7,923 nt of DNA from Deltaproteobacteria bacterium (GTDB lineage Bacteria; Myxococcota_A; Polyangia; Polyangiales; Houyiibacteriaceae): positions 1 to 7,923 of the forward strand of contig JAPUKT010000098.1 in assembly GCA_027295555.1 (NCBI GenBank). The letters are read 5' to 3'. Both the position numbers and the translations under genes were made by a program. A model generated the notes under the pieces. It ran no database searches. It was given only the letters and a program-made list of their open reading frames with translations, and was not told where the DNA came from. This document shows, in pieces, positions 6,052 to 7,923 of the stretch; the stretch's first letter is position 1, and each line of letters opens with the position of its first letter.

Positions 6052-6948
6052 TCAACCGGCCCCTCCGGGCGCAGCCTCGTAGCCTCGCTCTCGAAGAAAC
6101 TTCTCGAGCCTCAAGTTGAGCATCTCCGGGTCCTCGAGAGCCGCATAGTGGGTCGCTCCCGGACTCACCATTAGCTCCGAGCCGCGGATACGCCTCGCCA
6201 TTCGTTCCGCGGCTGATCTCGGCGTGAAGGCGTCGCGCGAGCCGGTGATCAGCAACGTGGGCACGTCGATCTGGGGCAATAGATCCCAGGCGTCGTGCTC
6301 ACCCAGCCGCTCGAGTAGCCCGATATAGGTCTCCATATCGAGCGTGCGAAAGTCTTCGACCAACACGCCGAAGAGCCCTTCGTCCAAGGTCCTCGCCGCA
6401 AGCCCGACGCGCTTGATCCACGCACCGGCGTCGGGGAAACGAGACGCTTGGGCGATGATCGTTTCGATCACGCGGGGCGCCGAACGCAGACCACGGAGAA
6501 ACGGCGGCAAAAGTCGCCCGACGACATTGAGATTGAACACATAGTCCCAGGGACGCCCCGCAAGGCCATTGACCAAAGCCAGCGACGCGACTTTGTCGGG
6601 TGCAAGGCGGAACATCTCGAGCGCCACCTGGGCGCCCATCGACCACCCGACGATGGCAACGCGCTCGATTCCTTCCTCATTCAGCAACTGCAGGCCATCG
6701 CGGGCGTGGGCCGAGACGGTCATCGCGCTCGGGTCGTTCGGACGACCCGACTCGTAGAGCCCCCGGTAGTCCCAACTCAGAAGCCGATATCGGTCGCGGA
6801 AGTACTGCATCTGGTGGCTCCAGGCCTTCCAACTGCCCGCCAAGCCGTTGCAGAGCAGGATCGGACGGCCCCGACCGACCGCCTGATAGGCGATTTCGGT
6901 GCCATCGAACGACACAAATCGGCGTTCTTCGACAGGTGGTGGCATCAT
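6052..6948 (-). CDS. Alpha/beta-hydrolase fold protein, substrate unknown
   Basis: This is a 298-residue single-domain hydrolase of the MhpC/pimeloyl-ACP-esterase-like superfamily. The N-terminal strands (FVSFDGTEIAYQAVGRG) lead to an oxyanion-hole loop NGLAGS (34-39), a DYRG turn (60-63), the nucleophile elbow GWSMG (Ser103), the acid GSRDAFTP (Asp239) and GATHYAALEDP (His267). The triad is complete. A helical cap occupies about 132-215. There is no signal peptide, so it is probably cytoplasmic. It heads the minus-strand run hydrolase-trpG-trpD-trpC with a 34-bp gap, so co-transcription is likely, but a link to tryptophan chemistry is not shown. It lacks the HGGYW-type motif of kynurenine formamidases. 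GWSMG resembles the BioH elbow, but many esterases share it. The start has two tandem ATGs (6948 and 6945) and no clear Shine-Dalgarno. Confidence 0.88.
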   Translation of the reverse strand: MMPPPVEERRFVSFDGTEIAYQAVGRGRPILLCNGLAGSWKAWSHQMQYFRDRYRLLSWDYRGLYESGRPNDPSAMTVSAHARDGLQLLNEEGIERVAIVGWSMGAQVALEMFRLAPDKVASLALVNGLAGRPWDYVFNLNVVGRLLPPFLRGLRSAPRVIETIIAQASRFPDAGAWIKRVGLAARTLDEGLFGVLVEDFRTLDMETYIGLLERLGEHDAWDLLPQIDVPTLLITGSRDAFTPRSAAERMARRIRGSELMVSPGATHYAALEDPEMLNLRLEKFLRERGYEAAPGGAG

Positions 6949-6993
6949 CGAGGGTGGAAAAGCCTACCAGGGACGGGCAAAAGTCGCCCTTCC

Positions 6994-7021
6994 TTGACAC
7001 GATCGGTCATACCTGGATAAA
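6994..7021 (+). promoter_or_regulatory. Sigma70-like promoter for the membrane-protein gene
   Basis: A perfect -35 TTGACA at 6994-6999 is followed after 16 bp by GATAAA at 7016-7021 (4 of 6 matches to the -10 consensus). Transcription would begin near 7028, only about 9 nt before the ATG at 7037. This would place the start point inside the Shine-Dalgarno, so either the leader is extremely short or another start point is used. The -35 is strong; use of this promoter is inferred. Confidence 0.55.
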
Positions 7022-7024
7022 TTT

Positions 7025-7031
7025 GGAGAGG
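7025..7031 (+). promoter_or_regulatory. Strong Shine-Dalgarno GGAGAGG fixing the start at 7037
   Basis: GGAGAGG ends 5 nt before ATG 7037-7039, ideal spacing, and decides the start of the downstream gene. It partly overlaps the transcription start predicted from the promoter hexamers. Confidence 0.7.
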
Positions 7032-7036
7032 CTGAA

Positions 7037-7923
7037 ATGTCGGACGAACTACAAAAACCCAAAAAAGTCCGCGATATCCGCGAAAGATTGAGCAGAACAA
7101 CGGTGGAACCACCGCCACCAGACCTCCAGGAGGGGGGGGTCGCACCGCCGCCATCTACGCTTGGAGGTGTTGCACCGCCTCCAGGGTTCGTAGGGGGACG
7201 CGCCGCCAAAAGGGCGGGGCCTTTCGGGGGCGCGACTTCGGCCGGACCGGCAACCCACCAAGAAGTCCGCATCGTAGTCGACGAGCAGGCGATGGCGACC
7301 GCACACGAGGATCGAGGTCGACAGGCGCGGAAGCTGATGCTCATCACCGGAGGCGCCGCAGCGCTCGTCGGGATCCTGCTGGGTGTGCTTTCGACGGCCG
7401 TGACCATCGATCGCCGCGAGTACAACCAAGCGGTTCGCGATGGCAAAGCCATCTACGAGGGTGTGCGCGTGGCCACCGATCAGGTTGCCGAAGCGAAACG
7501 ACTGCTCGACCGTGCGTCGGCTGCAGCGAAGTCTCGACCCGGACAAGGTCCGAGCGTCGACTATGAGGCGATCGAAAAGCTCCGCGTTCTTCCGACGCCC
7601 TTCACCGCCGCAGATTTTGCGGGTCTGCGTTACACCAAGTTCAATCGCGAGATCGTCAATGCGCTCTTCTTGTACGCACGGCAGATCGACGAGCTGTGGG
7701 ACGGGTTCGACAAGTTAGCGGGCCGCGTCCTTTCCGAAGTAAGCCGGGCTGAGCTCAACGAAGCGGCGCAAGATGAAACGGCGCTGACGACCAGCCCGAC
7801 GGGCTGCGTTCCGATGCTCGGCGAAGGCGGGTTTCGTTGTGGGTTAGTGTACGTCGATATGCCCGATTCCGTCGACGCCACGAAGCTGCAGGTTCGGGTC
7901 AATCGGGGGAGCCGGTCGTTCGA
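7037..7923 (+). CDS. Uncharacterised single-pass membrane protein, Pro/Gly-rich N-terminus (3' end outside window)
   Basis: The frame is open from ATG 7037 to the right edge, giving 295 residues without a stop. Promoter, Shine-Dalgarno and codon use support a real gene. Residues 1-25 are charged (KPKKVRDIRERLSR). Residues 25-75 are Pro/Gly-rich with a 10-residue repeat starting GGVAPPP. Residues 76-99 are charged, and 100-124 form one hydrophobic helix (LITGGAAALVGILLGVLSTA). The rest is a mostly helical, charged ectodomain (about 126-250) with a late pair Cys257/Cys268 that could form a disulfide. There is no cleavable signal peptide; the layout suggests a cytoplasmic N-terminus and periplasmic C-terminus. 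I do not recognise the family. The N-terminal pattern (DIRERL, Pro/Gly linker, basic stretch, helix) resembles poorly characterised myxobacterial membrane proteins as I remember them. It is divergent from the hydrolase-trp genes. A G8 tract lies at 7132-7139. Confidence 0.85.
   Translation, partial: MSDELQKPKKVRDIRERLSRTTVEPPPPDLQEGGVAPPPSTLGGVAPPPGFVGGRAAKRAGPFGGATSAGPATHQEVRIVVDEQAMATAHEDRGRQARKLMLITGGAAALVGILLGVLSTAVTIDRREYNQAVRDGKAIYEGVRVATDQVAEAKRLLDRASAAAKSRPGQGPSVDYEAIEKLRVLPTPFTAADFAGLRYTKFNREIVNALFLYARQIDELWDGFDKLAGRVLSEVSRAELNEAAQDETALTTSPTGCVPMLGEGGFRCGLVYVDMPDSVDATKLQVRVNRGSRSF
7132..7139 (+). repeat. G8 homopolymer in the 5' coding part of the membrane-protein gene
   Basis: Eight consecutive G bases span the end of codon 32 to the start of codon 35 (GAG GGG GGG GTC). 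A one-base change would shift the frame before the membrane helix. Such tracts can be phase-variation sites and also sequencing-error sites. Confidence 0.8.
7133..7192 (+). repeat. Imperfect 30-bp tandem repeat encoding GGVAPPP units
   Basis: Residues 33-42 (GGVAPPPSTL) and 43-52 (GGVAPPPGFV) are two 10-residue units, followed by a partial GG start at 53. The first seven residues are identical, but several codons differ at third positions (GGG GGG GTC against GGA GGT GTT). This suggests an older duplication kept by selection on the peptide. It probably forms a flexible proline-rich linker on the cytoplasmic side. Confidence 0.65.

Larger units (their letters stand above)
6949..7036. other. 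Divergent intergenic region between the hydrolase gene and the membrane-protein gene
   Basis: These 88 bp must serve genes on both strands. The plus-strand promoter is clear (entry at 6994-7021). For the minus-strand hydrolase-trp run I find only weak candidates, such as a TATGAC hexamer with no matching -35, so that promoter is not assigned. TGAC (6995-6998) and GTCA (7006-7009) form a short inverted repeat within the promoter. The arms are only 4 bp, so an operator is no more than a suggestion. Confidence 0.5.

Noticed and set aside
5484..6119. 211-codon plus-strand frame opposite trpG
   Set aside because: Fully antisense to a conserved amidotransferase and extending into the hydrolase gene; no motif or ribosome binding site.
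6052..6948. Hydrolase as kynurenine formamidase feeding anthranilate to TrpD
   Set aside because: An attractive idea from context, but the oxyanion region is NGLAGS and not the HGGYW-type motif, so the sequence does not support it.
6448..7020. 190-codon plus-strand frame across the hydrolase start and the divergent promoter
   Set aside because: It is antisense to the hydrolase and would cover the promoter of the downstream gene; composition is shadow-like.
7018..7025. Bacteroidota-style -7 element (TAAATTTG)
   Set aside because: It matches TAnnTTTG by letter, but the high GC and gene content do not suggest Bacteroidota, and the sigma70-like hexamers explain the site.
7049..7546. 165-codon minus-strand frame opposite the membrane-protein gene
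   Set aside because: The plus-strand frame has promoter, Shine-Dalgarno, repeats and a membrane helix; the opposite frame has none of these.

Overview
The window is GC-rich bacterial DNA that is almost fully coding. Its features are a Hanks-type Ser/Thr kinase beside type IV pilus genes pilC and pilS, a tryptophan-biosynthesis block with an unusual TrpC, and a Pro/Gly-rich single-pass membrane protein. Together these suggest a myxobacterium-like lineage (Myxococcota / former Deltaproteobacteria). This assignment is inferred from gene content and protein style only.

Left part, plus strand (3-3681). The C-terminal end of a membrane-anchored Ser/Thr kinase is cut by the window edge. After a gap of about 158 bp comes pilC, the inner-membrane platform of the type IV pilus machine. 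It overlaps by 4 nt with a six-helix PAS/HisKA/HATPase sensor kinase of PilS type. The partner response regulator pilR does not follow. The kinase tail has a possible +1 frameshift at its stop codon, and a perfect hairpin abuts the pilC ribosome binding site.

Middle part, minus strand (6948 down to 3626). An alpha/beta-hydrolase, trpG, trpD and trpC are read in that order. The three trp genes are linked by 4-nt start/stop overlaps. They supply the glutaminase half of anthranilate synthase, anthranilate phosphoribosyltransferase and indole-glycerol-phosphate synthase. trpE, trpF, trpB and trpA are not in the window. trpC and pilS converge and overlap at their 3' ends by 56 bp, leaving no room for an intergenic terminator.

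Right part, plus strand (6949-7923). An 88-bp divergent intergenic region carries a good sigma70-like promoter and Shine-Dalgarno for a gene starting at 7037. That gene stays open through the right edge. Its product has a Pro/Gly-rich N-terminal region, one membrane helix and a long ectodomain, and its function is unknown. A G8 tract lies in its 5' coding part.

No RNA genes, insertion sequences or CRISPR arrays were seen. Most of the window is ordinary chromosomal housekeeping. The points most worth checking are the kinase 3' end, the unknown membrane protein with its G8 tract, and the divergent TrpC.
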